From: Emticicia aquatilis
Lineage (GTDB): Bacteria > Bacteroidota > Bacteroidia > Cytophagales > Spirosomataceae
DNA length: 64,000 nt
Assembly: GCF_014644295.1 (NCBI RefSeq)
Contig: NZ_BMKK01000008.1
Span: 124,001-188,000 of the forward strand
Reading direction: 5' to 3'
Part shown: one piece after another, positions 1 through 7,862 of the stretch
How positions within the stretch are numbered: the stretch's first letter is position 1
How the letters are laid out: each line of letters begins with the position of its first letter
The notes under the pieces: model-generated
What the model was told of the DNA's origin: nothing
Database searches by the model: none
The model's input: only the letters and a program-made list of their open reading frames with translations
Made by a program: the position numbers and the translations under genes

Positions 1-1
1 C

Positions 2-154
2 CAGCGATTACAATCTGCTGCTAAACCAAGCCAGATTTTATTGAGCGAAGAAGCTTACCTAAAAGTCCGAGAATCATTTACTTGTCAAGAAGTAGGTGAG
101 ATAAATCTCAAGAATAAAGCCTTACCAGTAAAAGTTTATGAGGTTGTTTCTTGA
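2..154 (+). CDS. class III adenylate/guanylate cyclase, C-terminal end (partial)
   Basis: Open frame entering from the left edge and ending in TGA at 152-154; 50 residues are visible. The fragment (QRLQSAAKPSQILLSEEAYL, then a segment ending NKALPVKVYEVVS) has the pattern of the end of class III nucleotide cyclase catalytic domains: an ARLQ-type helix, a segment about it being a valid sign to reset (PSQILLSEEAY), and a final lysine-rich strand ending in pVkVYEV. Such enzymes make cAMP or cGMP, and in this phylum they often carry sensor or TPR domains upstream, which lie outside the window. The gene is separated from sufC by about 195 nt, so it is probably a different transcript. The assignment rests on the short tail only. 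Confidence 0.6.
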   Translation, partial: QRLQSAAKPSQILLSEEAYLKVRESFTCQEVGEINLKNKALPVKVYEVVS

Positions 155-255
155 AAAAATACAAAAAAACGTGCAAAATTTCTGAGAATAGCGGAACAAC
201 TCGACATTATTTAGAGTTATTATAGATAAGAATAGCATCTTGGCTATTTTGATTG

Positions 256-263
256 TATCTTTG
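256..263 (+). promoter_or_regulatory. possible -7 element (TATCTTTG) upstream of sufC
   Basis: An exact match to the Bacteroidota -7 consensus TAnnTTTG, 87 nt before the sufC start. I see no TTG at the expected 19-nt spacing upstream, so support is only the -7 half. Confidence 0.4.
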
Positions 264-349
264 CGGATAATTTGAGGATAAAAGCGGCACGCTGCCCTAA
301 TCCTGATTCGCAGATATTCACTAAGTTTATCATAAGCAAAATAATAAAA

Positions 350-1114
350 ATGCTCACTATCAGTAATTTACACGCCAGAATTGAGGAGAAAGAAATATTA
401 CGTGGAATCAATTTAGAGATTAAACCAGGCGAAGTACATGCCATCATGGGGCCAAATGGTTCGGGGAAAAGTACTTTAGCATCGGTTTTAGCAGGTCGTG
501 AAGACTACGAAGTAACCGAAGGTTCTGTTACTTTCAATGGCAAAGACCTACTTGATTTAGCACCTGAAAAACGTGCTGCCGAAGGTATTTTCTTGGCTTT
601 TCAATATCCAGTTGAGATTCCGGGCGTAACAACCATTAATTTCTTAAAAACGGCTCTCAACGAAATCAGAAAATATAACGGCCAAGAGCCTCTTGATGCT
701 GCTCAGTTCTTGAAGAGAATGAAAGAGAAAGCAAAATTGGTAAAAATTGATGATGCTCTATTAAAACGTTCACTCAATGAAGGTTTTTCGGGTGGTGAGA
801 AAAAACGCAACGAAATCTTCCAAATGGCTATGCTTGAGCCAACTTTAGGACTTTTGGACGAGACAGATTCAGGTCTTGATATTGATGCTCTTCGTATTGT
901 AGCTGAAGGTGTAAATCAACTCCGTGACGAAAAACGCTCTTTCGTAGTAGTTACTCACTACCAACGTTTACTTGACTATATCGTGCCAGACTTCGTACAC
1001 GTACTTTATAAAGGACGCATTGTAAAATCAGGAACAAAAGAATTGGCTCTTGAATTAGAAGAAAAAGGCTACGATTGGATTAAGAACGAAGTGGATGCTC
1101 TTGAGGTAGCATAA
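350..1114 (+). CDS. sufC: Fe-S cluster assembly ATPase SufC
   Basis: 254 residues. SufC is the soluble ABC-type ATPase of the SufBCD scaffold that builds Fe-S clusters in the cytoplasm; it pairs with SufB and SufD. The start chosen is ATG 350 (MLTISNLHARIEEKEILRG), matching the family N-terminus; the open frame extends upstream to 272, but those residues look unlike SufC. Visible motifs: Walker A GPNGSGKST at 34-42, the SufC-type signature SGGEKKRNEIFQM (the extended SGGE-KKR form typical of SufC), Walker B LGLLDETDSGLD, and the switch histidine in VVTHYQRLL. Length fits the family (about 250). It is followed by ridA and sufD on the same strand. No sufB or sufS is adjacent, which is unusual for a suf operon. 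Confidence 0.96.
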   Translation: MLTISNLHARIEEKEILRGINLEIKPGEVHAIMGPNGSGKSTLASVLAGREDYEVTEGSVTFNGKDLLDLAPEKRAAEGIFLAFQYPVEIPGVTTINFLKTALNEIRKYNGQEPLDAAQFLKRMKEKAKLVKIDDALLKRSLNEGFSGGEKKRNEIFQMAMLEPTLGLLDETDSGLDIDALRIVAEGVNQLRDEKRSFVVVTHYQRLLDYIVPDFVHVLYKGRIVKSGTKELALELEEKGYDWIKNEVDALEVA

Positions 1115-1119
1115 TATTC

Positions 1120-1180
1120 AATGAGTGAATGATAGAATGAAGGAATATTAAAAATTCTATCATTCACTCATTCTATCATT
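1120..1180. repeat. intergenic inverted repeat, GAGTGAATGATAGAATGA family, copy 1
   Basis: A perfect 19-bp inverted repeat: AATGAGTGAATGATAGAAT at 1120-1138 pairs with its complement at 1154-1172 across a 15-nt loop. A second partial right arm (TTCTATCATTCA) follows at 1171-1182. The same word occurs at 32508-32530 between two unrelated genes, so this is a dispersed intergenic element rather than a gene-specific terminator. There is no T-run after the stem. It lies between sufC and ridA and could act as an RNA-processing or stability hairpin. Confidence 0.75.
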
Positions 1181-1194
1181 CAAAACTAATTTTT

Positions 1195-1575
1195 ATGCAG
1201 AAAATTCAAGTTAAAGATAGTCCGAGGCCAGTAGGGCATTATTCGCAAGCTATTGTGAGTGGTGGACTTCTTTTTACTTCGGGAATTTTGCCGATAAAAA
1301 TCAAAACGGCCGAAAAATTGCCAGTCGAGTCAAGTATTGAAGTGCAACTGACAGTCGTGTTTGATAATCTGAAACAGATTTTGCAGGAAGTTGGATTAAC
1401 TTCTGATAAAGTAGTAAAATCTACGGTGTATATCACAGGAGGCGAGAATTGGGGAGTTGTAAACGATTTATATGCTCATTTTTTTGGCGAACATCGACCA
1501 ACACGCTCTATTATTCCAGTACCTGAATTACATTTTGGATATAAAGTAGAATTAGAAGCAATTGCAGAATTGTAG
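1195..1575 (+). CDS. RidA family protein (YjgF/YER057c/UK114)
   Basis: 126 residues, the normal length of the family. RidA proteins are cytosolic trimers that hydrolyse reactive enamine/imine intermediates such as 2-aminoacrylate released by PLP enzymes. Family features seen: GHYSQAIVSGGLLFTSG near the N-terminus, the central helix with NLKQILQEVGLTSDKVVKST, and the C-terminal block PTRSIIPVPELHFGYKVELE, where the arginine is the conserved carboxylate-binding residue. The usual GQLPLDP loop is altered (SGILPIKIKT), so it may be a paralogue (Rid1-7) rather than the archetype. It sits between sufC and sufD on the same strand; the pairing could protect PLP- or Fe-S-linked metabolism, but that is inference. 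Confidence 0.9.
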   Translation: MQKIQVKDSPRPVGHYSQAIVSGGLLFTSGILPIKIKTAEKLPVESSIEVQLTVVFDNLKQILQEVGLTSDKVVKSTVYITGGENWGVVNDLYAHFFGEHRPTRSIIPVPELHFGYKVELEAIAEL

Positions 1576-1596
1576 AACAATTTTCCGAAATTGTTC
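1575..1596 (+). other. intergenic hairpin between ridA and sufD
   Basis: Perfect 9-bp stem GAACAATTT / AAATTGTTC with loop TCCG, beginning at the last base of the ridA stop codon. It has no U-tract, so it is unlikely to be a terminator and is more plausibly an mRNA stabilising or processing structure in a sufC-ridA-sufD transcript. Confidence 0.6.
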
Positions 1597-1626
1597 GGAG
1601 AAATTGATTATAGATAATTTTGAATA

Positions 1627-2961
1627 ATGAGTTCAATAGAAAATAAAGACGGTGCAAACCTAAAGGCTGAATTAATAGCCGATTTTCAGACTTCACAGGC
1701 GGTTTTGAATGGTAAGAGTGCTTTGCCAGTTCATCAATTGCGTAGTGAAGCCATGAAAAGCTTCGATAAATTGGGTTTCCCGACGATTCGTCACGAAGAA
1801 TGGAAATATTCGAATGTTAGTAATTTAGTAAAACAAACATTCGATTTTCATACTAAAACCGATTTCAATCAAACAGACCTTGAGAAAATTCCATTGCCGC
1901 ATCTTACTGGTAATGTTTTGTATTTTATCAATGGTGTTTATAATGCTGAGTTATCGCAAATAGCAACTCCTGAGAGTAAACTTCAAGTATTGCCATTTTC
2001 GGTAGCATTGGCTCAACAACCCGAATTAATCGAAGGATACTTTGGTAAGTATGCCAATTACGAAACCGATGCTTTCACTGCTCTTAATACTGCTCTATCA
2101 AACGATGGTGTAGTAGTAAAAGTAGCTGATAATAAGGTAGTTGAAGAGCCAATCATCCTCCGATTCATTGCTGATGCTCGTACTGCAAATGTAGGTTCAC
2201 AGCCACGTAATTTGATTGTTGTGGGGCAAAACTCACAAGTTAAAATTGCTGAAGCTTATCGTACAGTTGGTGATGAGGCTGCTTTTGTGAATACTGTTAC
2301 CGAAATCATCGTTGGAGAGTCGGCGATGGTAGATTATTACAAAGTACAGAACGAAAGCGACAAATCGTATCACATTGGCACAACACAAGTGTATCAAAAA
2401 GGTCGTAGTTACTTCTATGCAGCTACTGCAACCCTCAATGGTGGATTTGTAAGAAATAACCTCAATGTTGTGCTTGATGGTGAGCATATCGAAAGCCATT
2501 TATATGGCCTTTATGTGCCAAATGGCAAGCAACACGTAGATAACCATACATTGGTTGACCACCAAAAGCCAAATTGCGAAAGTAATGAGCTATACAAAGG
2601 TATTTTGATGGATAAATCGACGGGTGTGTTTAACGGAAAGATTTTCGTAAGAGAAGATGCTCAGAAAACCAATGCTTATCAAAATTGCCGTAACGTAGTA
2701 ACTTCTGATGAAGCAACCATGAATACCAAACCTCAGTTGGAAATTTGGGCTGATGATGTAAAATGCTCGCATGGAACAACTACTGGTCAACTCAACGACG
2801 AAGCTATTTTCTACATGCAGTCAAGAGGTATTCCGAAAAAAGAAGCTATTCGTTTACAACTTTTAGCATTTGCTCAAGATGTTGTTACGCAAATAAAGAT
2901 TGATTCAATCAGAGAATATATCGAAGAATTGATTCTTGAAAAATTAGAAGCAGCTCGATAA
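1627..2961 (+). CDS. sufD: Fe-S cluster assembly protein SufD
   Basis: 444 residues, normal for SufD. SufD forms the SufBC2D scaffold with SufB and SufC and helps iron entry and cluster assembly. The N-terminal helical part contains the family hallmark F-PTIRHEEWKYSN (about residues 50-65). The C-terminal right-handed beta-helix ends with the diagnostic block DDVKCSHGTTTGQLN, holding the conserved Cys and His, followed by FYMQSRGIPKKEA. The start ATG 1627 gives the expected N-terminus, and upstream codons do not extend it. The gene is last in the sufC-ridA-sufD unit and is followed by a strong terminator shared with the convergent symporter gene. A SufB identity was considered, but the N-terminal sequence and length are those of SufD. 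Confidence 0.95.
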   Translation: MSSIENKDGANLKAELIADFQTSQAVLNGKSALPVHQLRSEAMKSFDKLGFPTIRHEEWKYSNVSNLVKQTFDFHTKTDFNQTDLEKIPLPHLTGNVLYFINGVYNAELSQIATPESKLQVLPFSVALAQQPELIEGYFGKYANYETDAFTALNTALSNDGVVVKVADNKVVEEPIILRFIADARTANVGSQPRNLIVVGQNSQVKIAEAYRTVGDEAAFVNTVTEIIVGESAMVDYYKVQNESDKSYHIGTTQVYQKGRSYFYAATATLNGGFVRNNLNVVLDGEHIESHLYGLYVPNGKQHVDNHTLVDHQKPNCESNELYKGILMDKSTGVFNGKIFVREDAQKTNAYQNCRNVVTSDEATMNTKPQLEIWADDVKCSHGTTTGQLNDEAIFYMQSRGIPKKEAIRLQLLAFAQDVVTQIKIDSIREYIEELILEKLEAAR

Positions 2962-2983
2962 ATTATTTTTGAAACATAATTAA

Positions 2984-3019
2984 AACCGCCTTATAGTTTT
3001 TGCTATAAGGCGGTTTTTT
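2984..3019. terminator. bidirectional intrinsic terminator after sufD
   Basis: Stem AACCGCCTTATAG (2984-2996), loop TTTTTG, complementary arm 3003-3015, then a run of T on + and A-rich DNA on the other side. It lies between the convergent sufD and the symporter gene and can serve both. Confidence 0.92.
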
Positions 3020-3047
3020 TATTTGATTCATATTTGTAAATCGAACT

Positions 3048-4340
3048 CTACAAAGGCTGGCTTTCGCCCATTTCTCCTTCCCATTTGGCTACTACTGCCG
3101 TTGCTACTGCATTACCTGCAACCGATGTGGCAGAACGGCCCATATCAAGTAACCAGTCAACTGCTAATACTAAACTAATACCTTCTTGCGGAAGGCCAAA
3201 CATAGTAAGCGTACCAGCAATTACAACCAAAGACGCACGAGGCACACCTGCAATACCTTTACTTGTCAGTAAGAGAGTAAGTAGCATTGTTATCTGTTGG
3301 CCAAGTGTAAGTTCGATACCGTAGATTTGAGCAATAAAGCCTGTTGCAAAAGTCATGTACATCATCGAACCATCAAGATTAAACGAATAACCAAGTGGCA
3401 ATACGAAGCTGATGATACGCTCCGAAATACCGAATTTCTTGAGTTGTTCAATCTGCAATGGCATTGAAGCTTCAGAACTTGCCGTGCTAAACGATAAGAA
3501 AAGAGCATCTTTTACGAATTTCAATAAATTCCAATAGTCAATTTTTTGTGTGAGGCATATCACCCATAAAACAATGACAATGAAAAATGCGAGCGTTGCG
3601 AAGAAACAAACAATTAGATATAAATAACCACCCAAAACACCTAAACCTTTTGAGGCAATTACGGCTGCAACAGAACCAAAAACTGCATAAGGGGCGAAAG
3701 TCATGACATAGCCAACTATTTTAAACATTACTTCCGAAATTGCATCGAGGGCTTTGGTTACACTTTTGCCCTTTTCGCCTATTGCCGCTAATGCAATACC
3801 AAAAAACAAAGAAAATACCACAATTTGTAGAACTTCATTGGTAGAAAGTGCTTCAAATATACTTTTCGGAAATACGTGAGTGATAAAGTTTTCGAGGGTC
3901 ATTTTCTTGGCTTCAACACCCGTTTCTGTACCCGAACTTGGTAAATCGAGGGTCATTACTTTACCAGGCTTCATGATATTTACAGCAATTAAGCCCGTAA
4001 CTAATGATAAAATTGTGGCAAAATAAAAATACCCTAAAGTTTTAAGTCCGATTCGACCAACTACTTTAAAATCACCCAATTTGGCAATTCCAACGGTCAA
4101 TATAGAAAATACTAATGGCCCTAAAATCATCTGAATCAAGCGTAAGAAAATTTTAGAGAGTAATTGAAGATACGAACTCCAATCTTTTATGCTATCATTT
4201 GCTTTTACTTGCTCGGGAGTTAGTGCTACTGCATCTTTAATACCAAATTGCCCTAAATCAAAGTGATTATGAATGAAAAAGCCGACAATAATACCGACCG
4301 TCATTCCGATGAAGATTTTCCAAGTAATGTTTAATTTCAT
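3048..4340 (-). CDS. dicarboxylate/amino acid:cation symporter (DAACS family)
   Basis: 430 residues from the start MKLNITWKIFIGM (4340), which matches how the family begins; the frame is open seven codons further to 4361. These inner-membrane carriers (GltP/DctA/Glt-Ph type) import glutamate, aspartate or C4-dicarboxylates with Na+ or H+. Visible family signatures: the serine-rich hairpin 1 motif SFSTASSEASMPLQI, the NMDGT-type motif in GYSFNLDGSMMYM (variant NLDGS), and the C-terminal VDWLLDMGRSATSVAGNAVA, which carries the substrate-binding Asp and Arg. About eight membrane helices plus two re-entrant hairpins are evident. A hydrophilic insertion (residues about 35-60) lies between helices 1 and 2. 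Substrate specificity cannot be assigned. Confidence 0.93.
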   Translation of the reverse strand: MKLNITWKIFIGMTVGIIVGFFIHNHFDLGQFGIKDAVALTPEQVKANDSIKDWSSYLQLLSKIFLRLIQMILGPLVFSILTVGIAKLGDFKVVGRIGLKTLGYFYFATILSLVTGLIAVNIMKPGKVMTLDLPSSGTETGVEAKKMTLENFITHVFPKSIFEALSTNEVLQIVVFSLFFGIALAAIGEKGKSVTKALDAISEVMFKIVGYVMTFAPYAVFGSVAAVIASKGLGVLGGYLYLIVCFFATLAFFIVIVLWVICLTQKIDYWNLLKFVKDALFLSFSTASSEASMPLQIEQLKKFGISERIISFVLPLGYSFNLDGSMMYMTFATGFIAQIYGIELTLGQQITMLLTLLLTSKGIAGVPRASLVVIAGTLTMFGLPQEGISLVLAVDWLLDMGRSATSVAGNAVATAVVAKWEGEMGESQPL

Positions 4341-4478
4341 AGTGTTTTTCACATCCCCCACCTAAAGGATGTTATTTTTAGTTAGTTGATTTACTCTCTG
4401 CCCTAAAAGAGTTTTAAGTATTTTCTTTGGTCATTGTTTTAGTCAACCAACATCAGCATTTAGGGACTTTTATCCCCT

Positions 4479-4928
4479 TTAGGGGTTAGGGGTTTTGAAT
4501 ATTCGCTGATAAATTGGTTTGCGATAAAGGAATTGAAGATACAAGATAGGATAAAAAATGTAATCTGTCAAAATAGTGGGCGTACGAAATTCTATTTCAT
4601 CAATAATTTTACTTCCCGAAGTGGCATTATCTCTTACAATTCGGTGCTTATGTTTCCAGTATTTTAGAAAAAAAGGTAGTTGCACTCCCTCATCAATAAA
4701 GAATGATTCTTCGGCCGATAAATAAGAATCTGTGATTTCGCTCACCCAAAGTTGCCGTATAATAAAAAAGTTTAGTTCAAATGTAACTTTTTCGCCAATT
4801 TTCTGTCCAAATGATATAAGCTTCACAGGAGGAAATGGCGGAGAGAGTTTGAGCAGCAATTTATCATCAAATTGTTCCCATACTTCACTAACCGATTGAT
4901 TGACAGCGGTTTCGATGTTTATTTTCAT
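4479..4928 (-). CDS. SRPBCC superfamily protein (START-like fold)
   Basis: 149 residues, cytosolic, no signal peptide. The pattern (an N-terminal strand MKINIETAVNQSVSEVWEQF, a central G-KVTFEL strand, then the paired strands around FFIDEG and HKHRIV) and the final long helix resemble SRPBCC/polyketide-cyclase-like ligand-binding proteins. Several Bacteroidota relatives are annotated simply as SRPBCC or as 'cell division inhibitor' homologues. The gene follows the symporter at 117 nt on the same strand. No catalytic residues can be inferred; function is unknown. Confidence 0.6.
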   Translation of the reverse strand: MKINIETAVNQSVSEVWEQFDDKLLLKLSPPFPPVKLISFGQKIGEKVTFELNFFIIRQLWVSEITDSYLSAEESFFIDEGVQLPFFLKYWKHKHRIVRDNATSGSKIIDEIEFRTPTILTDYIFYPILYLQFLYRKPIYQRIFKTPNP

Positions 4929-5108
4929 TGTTTGAATGCTTTTGTGAGTATATAAAGAATAATTTAAGAAAGGAAAATGGTCTGAGTGGCAGCTACGTAA
5001 GTAGAAATACCGTGAAATACGTACTAAAAATCAGGGGTTTTTACGCTAAAATTATTGAAAATACTTTCAGACCTTTGTTATGTTCAAATAACCCCAAAAA
5101 GCAACGTT

Positions 5109-5282
5109 ATGTTTTTAGAAATTTACACAAGTCTCGGTCATTTAATACTGATTTACCCCCTACAATTTTTATTAGTAGGTGTTTTGCTTGCTTTGGGGAT
5201 ATACGAACTCTATCATTTTTTAGAATTAGGAAGATTTTTAAGCATTGGTCGAAGTTTCGGCCAACGAAGATATATTAAGTAG
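5109..5282 (+). CDS. small predicted membrane protein
   Basis: 57 residues from ATG 5109: MFLEIYTSLGHLI followed by one long hydrophobic helix (LIYPLQFLLVGVLLALG) and a basic tail rich in Arg (GRFLSIGRSFGQRRYIK). The positive-inside pattern predicts an inner-membrane single-pass protein with its C-terminus in the cytoplasm. A strong intrinsic terminator begins 39 nt after the stop, which supports a transcribed gene. I do not recognise a family. The frame is open upstream to a TTG at 5055, but those residues look non-coding. Confidence 0.5.
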   Translation: MFLEIYTSLGHLILIYPLQFLLVGVLLALGIYELYHFLELGRFLSIGRSFGQRRYIK

Positions 5283-5320
5283 ATTATGTTTCATCATAGT
5301 GGTTAGGGTTGTACACAAAG

Positions 5321-5347
5321 AGCCGTTTCGTTTGAGACGGCTTTTTT
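5321..5347 (+). terminator. intrinsic terminator
   Basis: AGCCGTTTC / GAGACGGCT (one G-T pair) with loop GTTT, followed by six T. It ends the transcript of the small membrane protein gene and isolates the amylase promoter. Confidence 0.85.
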
Positions 5348-5433
5348 GTTGGGGTATAGTTTCTATTGTATTTCGTGTTTTGTTAACAATCTCAATATAA
5401 TTATAAGTGTTATAAAAAAAGTAATACTTTAAT

Positions 5434-5464
5434 CTTGACAAATACAACATTTATGCTAAATTTG
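5434..5464 (+). promoter_or_regulatory. Bacteroidota-type promoter of the amylase gene
   Basis: -33 element CTTG (TTG at 5435-5437), exactly 19 nt, then -7 element TAAATTTG (5457-5464), an exact match to the TTG-N19-TAnnTTTG consensus. It predicts a start near 5471 and a 5' leader of about 28 nt before ATG 5499. Confidence 0.85.
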
Positions 5465-5498
5465 GTTTTACGACAATACTTATAACCAAATAATTAAA

Positions 5499-7826
5499 AT
5501 GAAACGCTTCACGCTTTTCCTCTGGGTGTATCTCGGGGGACTAACTTCTATTTTCGCACAACAGGTGCTTCTACAAGGTTTTTATTGGGATTATCCGAAG
5601 ACAGGCCAAGGCTATAATTGGTCAGATACCCTCAAAAATAAAGCCCCCGAACTCTCTGCCGCTGGATTTACACATATCTGGTTTCCGCCTTTTGCTGGTA
5701 ATGGAAATAAATCAGGTGGCTATGACCCTAAAGATTTATTTATCGGGCAAAATTCTACTCAGACATCGCTCGGTACGAAACAAGAGATAAAGGATATGAT
5801 AACCACTTTTGGGCAGAATAATCTAAAAGCGGTGGGGGATATGGTTTATAATCATCGTGATGGTGGAAAACCCGAAGCCAATAATGCCGTAAAAGAATAT
5901 ATGTTGTTTTATGCAGGAAGAAACGATGGTTCTTGCCCTGGTACATCTTATAAATCACCGTTTCCTTCTGACCGTGTGCGAATGATTATTCCGATTGGAG
6001 GTTCTACTGGTTTAGGTACGGGTACATATTATGTGAGTATAGGCTCTCGTTCGGGCGGGTATGTTGGGAAGAAAATCATGTTTTTTGCAACCACAACCAA
6101 AGCAGGTGGCGGGCAGGCCTGGGATTTTGTGAATGGTTGTGACCCAAAGAATACGGCTGTCAAGGTCAATTCTGATATTGCTGCTTCGGGTGCTGAATTT
6201 GTAACCAATCTAAAACAAGGTTATTGGAATACATTTGATTTTGCGAATGATATTGATGAATTTAAAATTACATTAAATACCTCAGATTTTAATTCAACAG
6301 GTGACACCTTGGTGATTCAGGCCATCAATCTTTGTGGAGATTACACTGACCATCGAATTTCAAAGATTTGGTACACAGGCCAAAATACTGATATTGCGAA
6401 TCCATCAAATTGGAATTCGGCTGCCTATAAAGTTCAATTCCAAACTTATACTGATTTTACTGGCTTGCCCAGTGGACGTGGCGGAAGTAATTGGAAATCA
6501 TTCAGACCAAACTGGAATGAAGGTGGGCCAAGCACAACTGGTGGGGCAACTACTACTTGTTTGGGACCACAATGGAGTATGCAAAGCATGGATTATTTTT
6601 ATGATTATGACCATAATCAATCAATGGCACGTGATACTTTGATTGCTTGGACAAAATGGGCCTATGATGAATTGAATGTTAGAGGGCTGAGAATGGATGC
6701 AATTAAACATTTTGAAGCAAATTTCGTTGGAAAGATGCTTACTGAAATGTATAATGCTAATAAAATCCCGGATTTTGTGGTAGGAGAGTGGTATGGGCAG
6801 GAGAATCCTGCCATTCAAAATTGGGTAGCTGATGTCAATGCGTCGATGAGTGCAGCGGCAAGAACGGCAATTCAACCAAAGGTATTTGATTTTGCTTTGA
6901 GAGATGCCCTCAAGCAAGCCTGTGATAATGGTGCTGATGCCCGATATGCTTTTTATAATAGTTTCAGAGATGCTCGTGGCATGAGTGGTTTCAATTTAGT
7001 GACGTTTGTGAATAATCACGATTTCAGAAGTTCAAATCCAACCTATGGCGATGCTTTGATTTGGCAAAATCCGATATTGGCTTATGCTTATATTCTAACA
7101 AATAATCAGTTGGGTGTACCTACGGTTTTTTATCCCGACTACTATGGCTATCCTGCACATAATACAACCTATGGTACTGATACTTATGGTTTTGATTATC
7201 ATCCAACAGGTTTTCAGCCTTTGAAAAAAGAAATAGACCAACTTTTACAGATTCAGAAGCGATTTATTAATGGCTCGCAAACTGTCCATTATCTTAATCA
7301 TTATGGTGGTGCAACTAATCCTATACCTTCACCGAATTTTTATCAAAAAGGAAAACATTGGAGAAGCCTGATTTATCAACTCGACTCAACTGGAAGTGCT
7401 GGTAAGCGTGAAGTAATTGTAGCCATCAACTTTGATAATGATAGCTTGAAAGTAAATCACTTAATAGCAAACACTGGTCGTTATCCAGCAGGAACAAAAT
7501 TTACTGACATTCTTCAGAAATCTTCAACGCTGACTACAACTACCGATGCCCAAAATCGGATTTTCATTTCGTTACCTCCCAAGAGTTTTACCGTCTATAT
7601 ACAAGGCGAACCACCATGTTTTGGTTATGATTTAACCAAGAAATTATCTAATGGGAGCATCACAAAATTTGAGTCTCCAGATACAATCACAGCATCGAAT
7701 TTGCTGGAAAACGGAGCTAATATCAAATATGATGCAGCCAAGAAAATCTTACTAAATCCAGGGTTTAAGGTTGAGCAAGGAGCCATCTTCGAGGCCTTTA
7801 TTGATGGGTGTGGTAGTAGTAAGTGA
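5499..7826 (+). CDS. secreted GH13 alpha-amylase with 3-coathanger-stack C-terminal domain
   Basis: 775 residues with a Sec signal peptide (MKRFTLFLWVYLGGLTSIFA, cleavage before QQ). The four GH13 regions are present: DMVYNH at about 114-119, GLRMDAIKH with catalytic nucleophile Asp400, the proton donor Glu430 in VGEWYG, and FVNNHD with Asp508. The enzyme should hydrolyse alpha-1,4-glucans outside the cell. About 250 residues are inserted between regions I and II (roughly 130-380), including a beta-rich segment that could be a carbohydrate-binding module. The last 65 residues (SITKFESPDTITASNLLENG through GFKVEQGAIFEAFIDGC) match the 3-coathanger-stack domain common at C-termini of Cytophagales surface proteins. 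It has its own consensus promoter and lies 36 nt before the giant Ig-repeat gene, so the two are probably cotranscribed. Confidence 0.93.
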   Translation: MKRFTLFLWVYLGGLTSIFAQQVLLQGFYWDYPKTGQGYNWSDTLKNKAPELSAAGFTHIWFPPFAGNGNKSGGYDPKDLFIGQNSTQTSLGTKQEIKDMITTFGQNNLKAVGDMVYNHRDGGKPEANNAVKEYMLFYAGRNDGSCPGTSYKSPFPSDRVRMIIPIGGSTGLGTGTYYVSIGSRSGGYVGKKIMFFATTTKAGGGQAWDFVNGCDPKNTAVKVNSDIAASGAEFVTNLKQGYWNTFDFANDIDEFKITLNTSDFNSTGDTLVIQAINLCGDYTDHRISKIWYTGQNTDIANPSNWNSAAYKVQFQTYTDFTGLPSGRGGSNWKSFRPNWNEGGPSTTGGATTTCLGPQWSMQSMDYFYDYDHNQSMARDTLIAWTKWAYDELNVRGLRMDAIKHFEANFVGKMLTEMYNANKIPDFVVGEWYGQENPAIQNWVADVNASMSAAARTAIQPKVFDFALRDALKQACDNGADARYAFYNSFRDARGMSGFNLVTFVNNHDFRSSNPTYGDALIWQNPILAYAYILTNNQLGVPTVFYPDYYGYPAHNTTYGTDTYGFDYHPTGFQPLKKEIDQLLQIQKRFINGSQTVHYLNHYGGATNPIPSPNFYQKGKHWRSLIYQLDSTGSAGKREVIVAINFDNDSLKVNHLIANTGRYPAGTKFTDILQKSSTLTTTTDAQNRIFISLPPKSFTVYIQGEPPCFGYDLTKKLSNGSITKFESPDTITASNLLENGANIKYDAAKKILLNPGFKVEQGAIFEAFIDGCGSSK

Positions 7827-7862
7827 TTTGATGTTTAAAAAATGTTATAATATCCTATATTT

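Noticed and set aside
1615-1622. -7 element TAATTTTG just before sufD
   Set aside because: It ends only five nt before the start codon, which would place the transcript start inside the gene.
5055-5108. Upstream extension of the small membrane protein from TTG 5055
   Set aside because: The added residues are not protein-like, and the ATG at 5109 leads directly into the membrane helix.
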